Shown here: positions 8,564 to 16,813 of the stretch, in pieces
Layout of the letters: each line of letters starts with the position of its first letter
Numbering within the stretch: the first letter of the stretch is position 1
Assembly: GCA_015478725.1 (NCBI GenBank)
Contig: JADMIG010000019.1
Span: 1-51,055, forward strand
DNA length: 51,055 bases
Source: Chloroflexota bacterium
GTDB taxonomy: Bacteria > Chloroflexota > Limnocylindria > Limnocylindrales > CSP1-4
Direction: 5' to 3'
The notes under the pieces: generated by a model
What the model was told of the DNA's origin: nothing
The model's input: the letters and a program-made list of their open reading frames with translations, nothing else
The model's database searches: none
Translations under genes and position numbers: made by a program

Positions 8564-9748
8564 TTGTCGACGAAACGCATGCCCCGGTCGCTTGCCGCCG
8601 CAGCGGCCATCCCGCTCCTCTTCGCCGCCTGCAGCTCGGCGGCCACGCCATCCCCAGCTGCGAGCACGGCACCGAGCGCTGCCGCAGGCAGCGCTGCCGC
8701 GAGCAGCGCGCCGGCCGCGAGCAGCGCGCCGTCAGCTTCCATGGCCGCGCTCATCGCCGCCGCCCAGAAGGAAGGGACCCTCACGACGATCGCCCTGCCG
8801 CACAACTGGTGCGACTATGGCGATCTCCTCACCGGCTTCACGGCGAAGTACGGCATCAAGATCAACGAGCTCAACCCGGATGGCGGCTCGGGTGACGAGA
8901 TCAACGCCATCAAGGCGAACAAGGGCAGCACCGGCCCGCAGGCCCCGGACGTCATCGACGTCGGCCTTTCGTTCGGCCCCCAGGCCGTCACCGACGGCCT
9001 CATCGCGCCGTACAAGGTCTCGACGTGGGACAGCATCCCGGCCAGTGCCAAGGACCCGAACGGCTACTGGTACGGCGACTACTACGGCGTGCTCGCCTTC
9101 GAGGTGAACACCGCGGTCGTCAAGAATGTCCCGCAGGACTGGTCTGACCTGCTCAAGCCAGAGTACAAGGGTCAGGTCGCCCTCGCCGGTGACCCGACTG
9201 TCTCGAACCAGGCCATCTCGGCGGTCTGGGCTGCGGCCATCGCCAACGGCGGCTCGCTCGACAACGCCCAGCCGGGCCTCGACTACTTCAAGCAGCTCAA
9301 TGCCGGCGGGAACTTCGTCCCGGTCATCGGCAAGACGGCCACCGTCGCCTCCGGCGAGACGCCGATCCGCATCGCGTGGACGTACAACGCGCTCTCGGAC
9401 AAGGACTCGCTCGCCGGCAATCCGCCGATCACGGTCGTCGTCCCGAAGTCCGGTCGCTTCGGCGGCATGTACATCCAGGCCATCAGCGCCTATGCGCCCC
9501 ATCCGAACGCGGCCAAGCTCTGGGAGGAGTACCTGTACTCCGACGCGGGCCAGAACATCTGGCTCAAGGGCTACTGCACCCCGATCCGCTATGACGACAT
9601 GGTCAAGCGGGGCGTGGTGGATCCGGCCGCCCAGGCCAAGCTTCCGGACACCTCCGGGACCGTCCTCCCGACGCTCGCCCAGATCACGGCGGCCTCCACC
9701 TTGATCACCAAGGGCTGGGCGACGACGGTGGGTGCTGTCGTCAAGTAG
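8564..9748 (+). CDS. ABC transporter solute-binding lipoprotein (family 1, Fe3+/polyamine/phosphonate-like)
   Basis: This is the extracytoplasmic binding protein of an ABC importer. The start is taken as TTG 8564 because GGAG (8554-8557) lies six bases upstream; ATG 8552 overlaps that site and ATG 8582 is a further option. A lipoprotein signal follows, with a basic n-region, a hydrophobic Ala/Leu segment and the lipobox LFAAC at about residues 19-23, then an Ala/Ser/Pro linker. The mature part (from about AQKEGTLTT) has the type-2 periplasmic-binding fold of family 1 proteins such as AfuA, PotD and PhnS. The order binding protein, two permeases, ATPase is standard for this class. The substrate cannot be fixed from sequence. 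Confidence 0.88.
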   Translation: MSTKRMPRSLAAAAAIPLLFAACSSAATPSPAASTAPSAAAGSAAASSAPAASSAPSASMAALIAAAQKEGTLTTIALPHNWCDYGDLLTGFTAKYGIKINELNPDGGSGDEINAIKANKGSTGPQAPDVIDVGLSFGPQAVTDGLIAPYKVSTWDSIPASAKDPNGYWYGDYYGVLAFEVNTAVVKNVPQDWSDLLKPEYKGQVALAGDPTVSNQAISAVWAAAIANGGSLDNAQPGLDYFKQLNAGGNFVPVIGKTATVASGETPIRIAWTYNALSDKDSLAGNPPITVVVPKSGRFGGMYIQAISAYAPHPNAAKLWEEYLYSDAGQNIWLKGYCTPIRYDDMVKRGVVDPAAQAKLPDTSGTVLPTLAQITAASTLITKGWATTVGAVVK

Positions 9749-9776
9749 ACCAGACAGGCATCGCAGCGGTGGAACG

Positions 9777-10679
9777 GTGACCAACGTCGCCGTTCCGCTT
9801 GACGCACCGGGAGCGCCGACGGCGCGCCCGGTGCGTCGTCGTTTCGACTGGGGCTGGGTGGGGGTCGCCCCGTTCCTCCTCTTCGCCCTCGCCTTCCTCA
9901 TCGCCCCGACCCTCTACCTCGTGTTCGGGAGCTTCGAGACCGGCCAGGGCGGGTTCACCCTCGCGAACTACGCCAACCTCTTCGAGCCGTCCATCGTCAG
10001 GACCTACCTCAACAGCATCGAGATCAGCCTCGTCACCGCGGTCGTCGGCGGGATCTTCGGCTTCCTCCTCGCCTATTCGGTCGTCGCCGGAGGGCTGCCG
10101 GGACCGTTCCGATCGGCCCTCATGACGTTTTCCGGCGTCGCCTCGAACTTCGCCGGCGTCCCCCTCGCCCTCGCCTTCGTCTTCACGCTCGGGCGGGTCG
10201 GGCTCCTGACGGTCTTCATCAAGGGTCTCGGGATCGATCCGTATGCCGACGGATTCACGCTCTATTCGAAGGTCGGTCTCGAGATCGTCTACCTCTACTT
10301 CCAGTTCCCCCTCATGGTCCTCATCATCGCCCCGGCCATCGACGGCCTGAAGAAGGAGTGGCGCGAGGCGTCGGAGAACATGGGGGCGTCGTCATACCAG
10401 TACTGGCGGCACGTCGCCCTGCCGATCCTCATGCCGTCGCTCCTCGGCACGATGATCCTCCTGTTCGGGAACTCGTTCGGTGCCCAGGCCACGGCCTATC
10501 AGCTGACCGGCGGCTTCATCGACATCGTGACGATCGCGATCTCGCGCCAGATGCGCGGCGACGTCCTGTTCGACCCGAACCTCGGCTATGCGCTCGCGAT
10601 GGGGATGGTCGTCATCATGGGTCTCTCGATCGCCGGGTACTCGCTGCTCCAGCGGCGCGCGGAACGGTGGCTCAGGTGA
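9777..10679 (+). CDS. ABC transporter permease 1 (PotB/FbpB-like)
   Basis: The first membrane subunit of the importer has 300 residues and six probable membrane spans, beginning with the segment VGVAPFLLFALAFLIAPTLY. The cytoplasmic EAA loop that docks with the ATPase is visible as EASENMGASSYQYWRHVALPI near residue 200. The start is GTG 9777 with GGTGGAA five bases upstream; the frame is open back to 9732 but there is no better site there. Its stop overlaps the next permease start (GTGA, 10676-10679), so the two permeases are coupled. Confidence 0.88.
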   Translation: MTNVAVPLDAPGAPTARPVRRRFDWGWVGVAPFLLFALAFLIAPTLYLVFGSFETGQGGFTLANYANLFEPSIVRTYLNSIEISLVTAVVGGIFGFLLAYSVVAGGLPGPFRSALMTFSGVASNFAGVPLALAFVFTLGRVGLLTVFIKGLGIDPYADGFTLYSKVGLEIVYLYFQFPLMVLIIAPAIDGLKKEWREASENMGASSYQYWRHVALPILMPSLLGTMILLFGNSFGAQATAYQLTGGFIDIVTIAISRQMRGDVLFDPNLGYALAMGMVVIMGLSIAGYSLLQRRAERWLR

Positions 10680-11464
10680 GGCGGCCCGCCCGGTTCGGCT
10701 GGTGGCTCGTCTTCGTCGCCGGATTCCTCTACTTCTTCCTGCCGCTCTACGGGACGCTCGACTTCTCGCTCAAGTCAAAGCCGTTCCTCTCCGCGTACAC
10801 GGCGATCCTCGAGGACAAGCAGTTCACGGCGACGCTCCTCTACTCGTTCATCGCCGGCGTGCTGACGATCGTCGTGAGCCTCGTCATCATCGTGCCAACG
10901 GCCTTCTGGGTGCGATTGAAACTCCCGCGACTCCGCCCGATCATCGAGTTCATCACCCTCCTCCCGTTCGTCATCCCGCCGATCATCCTCGTCTTCGGCC
11001 TCATCAACACCTACAGCAAGCAGCCGTTCGCGCTGACGAACTCAGAGACGGGGAGCAATGCCCTCCTCGTCGCTGCCTATGTCGTCCTGTCCTTCCCGTA
11101 CATGTACCGGGCGGTGGACACGGGGCTGCGGGCGATCGACATCCAGAGCCTGACGGAGGCATCCCAGAGTCTTGGCGCCGGCTGGTTCCGGATCCTCTGG
11201 CAGGTCATCTTCCCGAACCTCCGGACCTCCCTGCTGAGCGGCGCGTTCCTCACCCTCGCGATCGTCGTCGGCGAGTTCACCATCGCCACGTTCCTCGCCC
11301 GACCGGCGTTCGCGCCATACCTCGGCATCGTCGGCGACGAGCGCCCGTACGAACAGGCGGCACTCGCGCTCGTGAGCTTCGCCATCACCTGGATCGCGAT
11401 GGTCGCGATCGCCTTCCTCGGTCGCGGCGGTCGAAGCCGCGGCCGGTTCACCGCGGTCCGCTGA
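10676..11464 (+). CDS. ABC transporter permease 2 (PotC-like)
   Basis: The second membrane subunit has 262 residues and starts at GTG 10676, overlapping the stop of permease 1. It shows an N-terminal span (WWLVFVAGFLYFFLPLYG) typical of PotC-type permeases and further spans around 55-80, 90-112, 128-148, 195-217 and 230-250. The EAA-type coupling loop is EASQSLGAGWFRILWQVIFP near residue 163. Its frame runs through to a basic C-terminus. It would pair with permease 1 as a heterodimeric pore. Confidence 0.87.
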   Translation: MRRPARFGWWLVFVAGFLYFFLPLYGTLDFSLKSKPFLSAYTAILEDKQFTATLLYSFIAGVLTIVVSLVIIVPTAFWVRLKLPRLRPIIEFITLLPFVIPPIILVFGLINTYSKQPFALTNSETGSNALLVAAYVVLSFPYMYRAVDTGLRAIDIQSLTEASQSLGAGWFRILWQVIFPNLRTSLLSGAFLTLAIVVGEFTIATFLARPAFAPYLGIVGDERPYEQAALALVSFAITWIAMVAIAFLGRGGRSRGRFTAVR

Positions 11465-11487
11465 CGCGAGCAGGAGACGACGAGACG

Positions 11488-12594
11488 ATGCCGTTCCTCG
11501 AACTCACGGGCATCCAGAAGCGGTTCGGTGAGATCGCGGCCGTGCGCGACTTCAACCTCCAGGCCCAGCGCGGCGAGTTCGTCTCGTTCCTCGGCCCGTC
11601 CGGGTGCGGCAAGACGACGACCCTGCGGATGATCGCCGGCTTCGAGCGGCCGACGGCCGGCGCGATCGTCGTCAACGGGGTCGACATCACCCACCAGGCG
11701 CCGAACCAGCGGAACGTCGGGATGGTCTTCCAGTCGTACGCCCTCTTCCCGAACATGACCGTCGCCGACAACGTGGGATTCGGCCTCCGCGTCCGAAGGC
11801 GCCCGAAGGTCGAGATCCGTCGTCGCGTCGGCGAGCTTCTCGACCTCATCCATCTGCCCGACAAGGCGGACCGCTATCCGTGGCAGCTGTCCGGCGGCCA
11901 GCAACAGCGGGTGGCGCTCGCCCGGGCGCTCGCGATCGAGCCACAGGTGCTACTCCTCGACGAGCCGCTGTCGGCACTGGACGCGAAGATCCGGGTCGTC
12001 CTCCGCAACGAGATCCGGTCGATCCAGCGCGAGCTCGGGATCACGACCGTCTACGTGACCCACGACCAGGAGGAGGCGCTCTCGCTGTCCGACCGCATCG
12101 TCGTCATGAGCGAGGGCCGAATCGAGCAGATCGGTACGCCGTTCCAGATCTACAACTTCCCGTCGACCGCCTTCGTCGCCTCGTTCGTCGGGACACTCAA
12201 TGTTTTCGACGCGGCGGTGGTGGACGCTGCCGCGGGCCAGCTCACGGTCGTCGGCCAGCCTGTCGCGACCGGTCGTCCGCTCGTCGGCGCGGGTGCGCCC
12301 GGCGCAACCCTTCCGATCGCGCTCCGGCCCGAGATGCTCTCGATCGGTGGCGAGGGCGGGGCGAACGTCCTGACCGGGACCGTCGACGACGTCACGTTCC
12401 TCGGCTCCATCGTCCGCGTCCGCGTCCGGATCGGGGATGGCGGTCCGCTCGTCGCGGCGGACACGTTCAACGATCCGAGTCTCACGATCCCCGAGCGCGG
12501 GTCCGTGACGACGGTGACCTTCCCGCCGAATGCGATCCTCGTCCTCGACGCGCCGCCCGTGGTGAGCGTGGAAGAGCTCATCGCCGAACGGTGA
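11488..12594 (+). CDS. ABC transporter ATP-binding protein (PotA/FbpC-like)
   Basis: The ATPase subunit of the importer has 368 residues. Walker A is GPSGCGKTT (about 36-44), the signature is LSGGQQQR, Walker B is LLLDEPLSALD, and the switch His is in TVYVTHDQEEALSLSDRI. A C-terminal TOBE/OB-fold region (about 245-360) matches the PotA, FbpC and MalK group of importers that also carry a regulatory domain. ATG 11488 has an AGGAGA-type site about ten bases upstream. Its stop overlaps the HAD phosphatase start (GTGA), so the phosphatase is made with the transporter. Confidence 0.93.
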   Translation: MPFLELTGIQKRFGEIAAVRDFNLQAQRGEFVSFLGPSGCGKTTTLRMIAGFERPTAGAIVVNGVDITHQAPNQRNVGMVFQSYALFPNMTVADNVGFGLRVRRRPKVEIRRRVGELLDLIHLPDKADRYPWQLSGGQQQRVALARALAIEPQVLLLDEPLSALDAKIRVVLRNEIRSIQRELGITTVYVTHDQEEALSLSDRIVVMSEGRIEQIGTPFQIYNFPSTAFVASFVGTLNVFDAAVVDAAAGQLTVVGQPVATGRPLVGAGAPGATLPIALRPEMLSIGGEGGANVLTGTVDDVTFLGSIVRVRVRIGDGGPLVAADTFNDPSLTIPERGSVTTVTFPPNAILVLDAPPVVSVEELIAER

Positions 12595-13361
12595 GCGTCG
12601 AGCTCGGTCCGCTCGCCGGACACCGGCTCGTCGTCTTCGACAAGGACGGCACGCTCATCGACTTCACCGCGATGTGGGGCGGCTGGGCCATCGGGCTCGC
12701 CGACCGCCTCGAGGCGGCGACCGACCGACCGATACGTGGGCCCCTCTACGAGGCGTTCGGGATCGACGGCGTGTCCGGCCAGATCCTCCCGCACGGTCTC
12801 CTCGCCGCGACGTCGATGGCGGTCCTCCGCGGGGTCGCGCTCGACCTCCTCGAGGTCGGCGGAACGACCAGGTCGCGCGCGACGGCCGTGCTCGAGGAGG
12901 CATGGCGCCCGCCCGATCCGGTCGCGCTCGCCCGCCCGCTCGCGGATCTCGGCGCGCTGTTCGAAGCGCTCAGAAGCGCCGGAGCCAGGATCGGCATCGC
13001 CACCTCGGACGATCGCGGACCGACGCTCCGAACCCTCGACGCGCTCGGGATCGCCGGCCTCGTCGACGCCATTGTCTGCGCCGACGACGGCGTCGCCGTG
13101 AAGCCCGCCCCGGACATGATCGTCGAGCTCTGTCGCGTGGTCGGCGTCCCGGCGACCGAGACGGCGATCGTCGGCGACACGATCGCCGATTTGCGGATGG
13201 GGCGCGCCGCGGGCGTCCGGACGTGCGTCGGGGTCCTGTCCGGCTCCGGGACGGCCGACGAGCTCCGCGCGATGGCCGACATCCTCATCCCATCGATCGC
13301 GGTGCTCACGCGAGGGCCCGTCGCCCCGCTGCGTCGCGCGGCCGACGTGAGGCCTCAGTAG
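12591..13361 (+). CDS. HAD-family phosphatase (phosphoglycolate phosphatase-like)
   Basis: The 256-residue HAD hydrolase has motif I FDKDGTLID (nucleophile and acid/base Asp, about 14-22), motif II in ATSDD, motif III Lys in VKPAPDM and motif IV VGDTIADLRMG. An alpha-helical cap of the C1 type lies between motifs I and II. It starts at GTG 12591, inside the stop of the ABC ATPase, so its expression is tied to uptake. That could mean the imported compound is phosphorylated or a phosphonate, or that the enzyme removes a phosphorylated by-product. The substrate is not determined. It is similar in length and motif order to Gph and PhnX relatives, but the PhnX-specific cap lysine was not identified. 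Confidence 0.85.
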   Translation: MSVELGPLAGHRLVVFDKDGTLIDFTAMWGGWAIGLADRLEAATDRPIRGPLYEAFGIDGVSGQILPHGLLAATSMAVLRGVALDLLEVGGTTRSRATAVLEEAWRPPDPVALARPLADLGALFEALRSAGARIGIATSDDRGPTLRTLDALGIAGLVDAIVCADDGVAVKPAPDMIVELCRVVGVPATETAIVGDTIADLRMGRAAGVRTCVGVLSGSGTADELRAMADILIPSIAVLTRGPVAPLRRAADVRPQ

Positions 13362-13388
13362 AACGGGCGTTCACTCACCCCCGCAACG

Positions 13389-13799
13389 ATGAGTTCTGGC
13401 ATACTCGCGGCCGACGAGACGGAGGAGACATCGGTGGGCGCGACCGGACTCGCCGCGGACCCGACGGAGTACCGGGCGCGGCTCAGCGAGCAGACGGACG
13501 ATCAGATCGATGCCTGGGCGGCGGAGCTCATGCGGGACGTCGCGATACGCCGGGGTGTCCGGAAGGTCATCGTCGATTTTCTTGCTGCGGCGCGGATCGA
13601 CGAGCCCTCGTTCGATCGGGTCTTCGCCGCTGGTGGAGGGCCACCGGCCGTCGTGGGGCGCGACCGGGAGGGTCGACTCCTCGTTCCGGCGATCGCCCTC
13701 TACGCGCTCGTCCCGGGGATCCGGGCGGAGACCACGGACGGACGCGAACGGCTCATCGAGTACCTCGTCGAGAACTTCGAGGACCTCGTCTACGTCTGA
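13389..13799 (+). CDS. Conserved-looking hypothetical protein, 136 aa
   Basis: No family is recognised. The N-terminal 20 residues are polar and acidic; residues about 28-70 look helical (SEQTDDQIDAWAAELMRD, RKVIVDFLAAARID), and the rest mixes strands and helices ending in a hydrophobic/acidic tail (EYLVENFEDLVYV). There is no signal peptide and no membrane segment, so it should be cytoplasmic. The start is ATG 13389. Its stop overlaps an ATG (TGATG, 13797-13801) in the frame-shifted leader of the UbiA gene. It is probably in the same transcript as the transporter and HAD genes. Confidence 0.6.
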   Translation: MSSGILAADETEETSVGATGLAADPTEYRARLSEQTDDQIDAWAAELMRDVAIRRGVRKVIVDFLAAARIDEPSFDRVFAAGGGPPAVVGRDREGRLLVPAIALYALVPGIRAETTDGRERLIEYLVENFEDLVYV

Positions 13800-13800
13800 T

Positions 13801-14739
13801 GCGGCGGACTCGGACGGTCCGTCGGGAGACCGCGGTCAGGGTCCCGGTCGCCGGGGACGCGAGTGGCGGGCGCGCGAGTGGCGGGCGCGCGACCGGGTAA
13901 TCGCCCACCTCCGGCTCCTTCATCCCTTCCCGTCCACCCTCGATGCGCTGACGGCCGCCGCTCTCGGGGTCGTCGCCGGCGGATCGTTGGCGTCGTCGAC
14001 CCGCCTCGGGATGGCGATGCTCGCGATCCAGGTCGCGATCGGCGCGACCAACGACCTTGCCGACCTGGATGCGGATCGCCGGTCCAAGCCGTGGAAGCCC
14101 CTCGTGACCGGGGGAGTGACGCGACCCATCGCGATCATCGTGGCCGGTGTGGGAATCACGGGCGGCATCCTCATCGCCGCATCCGCCTCGGCCGCGGCCG
14201 CCGCGGTCGCGGCGCTCGGTGCGGCCATCGGTGTCGCCTATGATCTGCGACTCAAGGGGACCGTCCTGTCATGGCTTCCCTTCGCGCTCGGGGTGCCACT
14301 CATCCCGGTCTTCGCCTGGATCGGGACCACCGGATGGATCCCGATCCCGGTCGCCATCGCGGCGGGGATCGCCGTGCCAGCGGGTGCTGCCATCGCCGTG
14401 GCGAACGCCCTGCCGGACATCGAGGGCGACGAGCGATCCGGCGTCCGAACCGTGGCGACGGTCCTCGGGCGAGAGCGAGCATGGCGACTCGACGCGGCGT
14501 TCCAGGTCGGCGTCGTGGTCGTCGCGATCGTGGCGTTGGCGGTCGTGGCCGGCGCGCGTCTCGCACCGCCCGTATGGCTCGCCGTCGCCGGGTCCGTCGC
14601 GCTCCTTGCCGCCGGCGTTGGGCTGAGCGGCGACCGGCGGCGCGGCCGTCGTCAGCGTGGCTGGGAGCTGCAGGCGGTCGCGACGGGACTCCTTGGCGCA
14701 GCCTGGCTTGGCGGGCTCGCGGCCGCCGGTCGGCTCTGA
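13801..14739 (+). CDS. UbiA-family prenyltransferase (start not resolved)
   Basis: The membrane prenyltransferase has both UbiA motifs: ND-x2-D-x3-D (NDLADLDAD) in the first half and the second Asp motif DIEGDERSG. About eight hydrophobic spans are visible. Such enzymes attach an isoprenoid chain to an aromatic or glycerol-phosphate acceptor, as in quinone or lipid synthesis; the acceptor here is unknown. The typical N-terminus (LRLLHPFPS) begins near 13906, but no ATG, GTG or TTG lies in this frame between the preceding stop and TTG 13987. The natural coupled ATG at 13799 is in another frame and stops at 13900. In-frame GTG 13633 and TTG 13582 lie inside the previous gene. A frameshift, a sequence error or a non-standard start is therefore possible. 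The coordinates give the open frame, not a proven start. Confidence 0.75.
   Translation, partial: AADSDGPSGDRGQGPGRRGREWRAREWRARDRVIAHLRLLHPFPSTLDALTAAALGVVAGGSLASSTRLGMAMLAIQVAIGATNDLADLDADRRSKPWKPLVTGGVTRPIAIIVAGVGITGGILIAASASAAAAAVAALGAAIGVAYDLRLKGTVLSWLPFALGVPLIPVFAWIGTTGWIPIPVAIAAGIAVPAGAAIAVANALPDIEGDERSGVRTVATVLGRERAWRLDAAFQVGVVVVAIVALAVVAGARLAPPVWLAVAGSVALLAAGVGLSGDRRRGRRQRGWELQAVATGLLGAAWLGGLAAAGRL
13859..13888 (+). repeat. 15-bp tandem duplication
   Basis: The unit GCGAGTGGCGGGCGC occurs twice back to back (13859-13873 and 13874-13888), followed by a partial third start (GCGA). In the UbiA frame it reads REWRA-REWRA; in the frame of ATG 13799 it reads ASGGR-ASGGR before a TAA stop. 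Its position exactly where the UbiA start should be suggests that slippage here could have disturbed the reading frame. Confidence 0.9.
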
Positions 14740-14755
14740 GGGCGCTGGCCGCCGA

Positions 14756-15787
14756 TCAGTCGCGCGGTTCTCCGCTCCGGACGAGGGCGATCGCGTTCTC
14801 GAGTCGGAGCTTCGCGATCGTCAGGTACTTGGCCAGGTTCGCGCGGTCAACCGGACCGATCGACTCCATCACCGTCGGGGCGCGAAGTACCTCGACGAGC
14901 TCCTCGACCGCGTCCGCCAGCTGTCGCTTCGCCGAAACGAGCGACTCGTCGGTGAGTGGCGCGCTCGGCCGGTCGTGCGTCCAGTCGGGGTCCTCATCCG
15001 GCGGCCGGCCTCCGACGCGGCTCGTCGCGGCATCTGAGCTGTGGCGGGTGGAGACGCCTTCGTCGGGCTCGGGATCCGTCATCCGCGGAGGCCGGCCATC
15101 GACCTTCTCGCGGAGCTTCACGAGCGAGAGTTCACCACGGGCGACCTGTTCGGCCAATCGTCGACGCTTCCGTGGATCGGCGACCTTGAGGAGCTCGTAC
15201 GCGTGCGACAGAGTGTCTTTGCGCACGGACACGAGCGCGCGGACCTCATCCGGCGCGTCCGCGAGCCGGAGCCGGTTCTCGAGATACCCCTTGTCCTTGC
15301 CGAGTTTCTCGGCGAGCTTGCGGATGCTGTAGCCGTGCTCGCGGATCATCCGGTCGTACATCGCCGCCTCGTCGAGCGGTGAGAGATCCTCACGCTGCAG
15401 ATTCTCGATGATCGCGATCTCGAGGGCGGTCTCGTCGTCGATCTCCTCGACGAGGGCGGGGATCGTGTCGAGGCCGGCCTGGCGCGACGCGCGCCAGCGG
15501 CGTTCTCCGGCGACGATCTGGAAGCGGCTCGGGCCGATCGGCCGGACGAGGATCGGCTGGAGGACGCCGCGTTCCCGTATCGATGCGGCGAGCTCGTCGA
15601 TCGTCTCCTGGACGAAGGTCACCCGCGGTTGCACCGGGTTCGGCTCGACGCGATCGAGAGGCAGGTGTCGCACCGACCCTGCCTTGCGCGGGCCGTCCGA
15701 CGTGAGCAGGCTGACGATGGCGGGGGAGAGGTCGCGCTCCTCCGAGAGGCGACGTGCGGCCGTCGCTCGGAAATCTGGTCTAGCCAA
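14756..15787 (-). CDS. parB: Chromosome partitioning protein ParB/Spo0J
   Basis: The centromere-binding CTPase of the ParABS system has 343 residues. The N-terminal CTP-binding ParB/Srx domain contains GERRWRAS and [14 protein letters not shown]; the central helix-turn-helix ([22 protein letters not shown]) reads parS; a long polar linker leads to a C-terminal dimerisation region. The start is TTG 15787, inside the parA stop region (CTTGGCTAG), supported by GGAGGTGA about six bases upstream. It converges with the UbiA gene with a gap of 16 bases. I found no parS-like palindrome (GTTTCAC-GTGAAAC type) in the window. Confidence 0.96.
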   Translation of the reverse strand: MARPDFRATAARRLSEERDLSPAIVSLLTSDGPRKAGSVRHLPLDRVEPNPVQPRVTFVQETIDELAASIRERGVLQPILVRPIGPSRFQIVAGERRWRASRQAGLDTIPALVEEIDDETALEIAIIENLQREDLSPLDEAAMYDRMIREHGYSIRKLAEKLGKDKGYLENRLRLADAPDEVRALVSVRKDTLSHAYELLKVADPRKRRRLAEQVARGELSLVKLREKVDGRPPRMTDPEPDEGVSTRHSSDAATSRVGGRPPDEDPDWTHDRPSAPLTDESLVSAKRQLADAVEELVEVLRAPTVMESIGPVDRANLAKYLTIAKLRLENAIALVRSGEPRD

Positions 15788-16547
15788 GGTCGATCACCTC
15801 CCGGGCGAATTCGCGATATGTCCGTGCGGCTTCCGAGCTGGTCGCGTATACGGTAATCGGCCGCCCCGCGAGCGGCGCCTCGCCGAGCTTCACGGTGTTG
15901 CGGATGATGCTGTTGAAGACGTGGTGATCGCCGACGACGCGAAGCTCATCGAGCATGTCGCGAGCGAGGATCGTCCGCCCATCGTAGAAGGTCGGCAGAA
16001 GGCCCAGGATCCGGAGATCGCGATTGAGGCGCGCCCGGATTGTGTTGATGACCTTGACGAGATTCGTCAGGCCCTTCATCGCGTAGTACTGGGTCTGGAC
16101 CGGGATGATGACGCTGTTCGCGGCAACGAGGCCGTTGACCGTGAGGAGGCCCAGGTTCGGTGGGCAATCGATGAGCGCGAAGTCGTATCGCGCCTCCAGC
16201 CGTCCCTCGAGCGCTTCGCGAAGCGTCTGCTCGCGGCCGAAGGCGGTGAACAGCTCACCCTCGGTCGCTGCCAGGTCGATGTTCGCCGGCGCGACGTCGA
16301 TCCCCGGCGTCTCTGTCGGGATGATCACCTCGTCGATCGTGGCGCGTCCGTCGGCGAGGACGTCGGCCATGGATCGCTCCACGGTGTTGAGGTTGATGCC
16401 GAGGCCGGCCGTGAGATTCGCCTGGGGATCCATGTCGATGCAGAGGACGCGGAACCCTTCTTCGGCGAGCGCGCCCGCGAGGTTGATCGCGGTCGTCGTC
16501 TTGCCGACGCCGCCTTTCTGATTCGCGATCGCGATCACATTCGTCAC
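15780..16547 (-). CDS. parA: Chromosome partitioning ATPase ParA/Soj
   Basis: The 255-residue ParA ATPase works with ParB to move replication origins. It has the deviant Walker [13 protein letters not shown] near the N-terminus, Walker A' with DMDPQANLT, and [11 protein letters not shown] as Walker B. GTG 16547 ([10 protein letters not shown]) is chosen because family members begin immediately before the strand that leads to the P-loop; the open frame back to 16616 adds a Pro/Ala-rich stretch unlike the family. The site GAGG lies about nine bases upstream. Its TAG overlaps the parB TTG start, so the two are coupled. A TAGCAT -10-like element and two DnaA boxes lie upstream. Confidence 0.96.
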   Translation of the reverse strand: MTNVIAIANQKGGVGKTTTAINLAGALAEEGFRVLCIDMDPQANLTAGLGINLNTVERSMADVLADGRATIDEVIIPTETPGIDVAPANIDLAATEGELFTAFGREQTLREALEGRLEARYDFALIDCPPNLGLLTVNGLVAANSVIIPVQTQYYAMKGLTNLVKVINTIRARLNRDLRILGLLPTFYDGRTILARDMLDELRVVGDHHVFNSIIRNTVKLGEAPLAGRPITVYATSSEAARTYREFAREVIDLG

Positions 16548-16614
16548 TGGGTGGACCTCGTGCGGGCGAAGCGGTGGATGGGACGCCGGCGGGGCGGCGG
16601 CTCGGAGTCGAACC

Positions 16615-16620
16615 ATGCTA
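16615..16620 (-). promoter_or_regulatory. Candidate -10 element for parAB
   Basis: On the minus strand this reads TAGCAT, about 70 bases before the parA start, with no clear -35 at 17 bases. TAG-type -10 elements also occur before mraZ and icd in this window (both TAGAAT), which supports it. The DnaA boxes lie just upstream of it. Confidence 0.35.
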
Positions 16621-16649
16621 CCCCACCGCGACGCCGCACGGACACGAGG

Positions 16650-16692
16650 TTATCCACACGGAGGGCGAGTTGTTCACCGAATCTGTGGATAG
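16650..16692. promoter_or_regulatory. Two inverted DnaA boxes between parA and pccB
   Basis: TTATCCACA at 16650-16658 is a perfect consensus DnaA box. TGTGGATAG at 16684-16692 is the reverse complement of CTATCCACA, one mismatch from consensus. The boxes face each other across 25 bases, in the gap between divergent parA and pccB. This could be a DnaA-controlled promoter region or a remnant or satellite of the replication origin, since parAB often lies near oriC. No AT-rich unwinding stretch or further boxes were seen nearby. Confidence 0.65.
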
Positions 16693-16813
16693 TCGACGCT
16701 CACCCGGGTCGGTGAGGGACGACTCGGGTCCGTCTATCATGGCCAGCGTCCGCACCGGGACTGTCCGTACGCAAACACAGCCGGCCGGGACGATCGACGA
16801 CGATGAGGTGGCC

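Noticed and set aside
16650-16692. Calling this stretch the chromosome origin oriC
   Set aside because: Only two boxes, no AT-rich stretch and no dnaA, dnaN or gidB next to it; recorded only as DnaA boxes.
14756-16700. parS site near parAB
   Set aside because: I looked for a GTTTCAC-GTGAAAC type palindrome around the genes and saw none; parS may be elsewhere.
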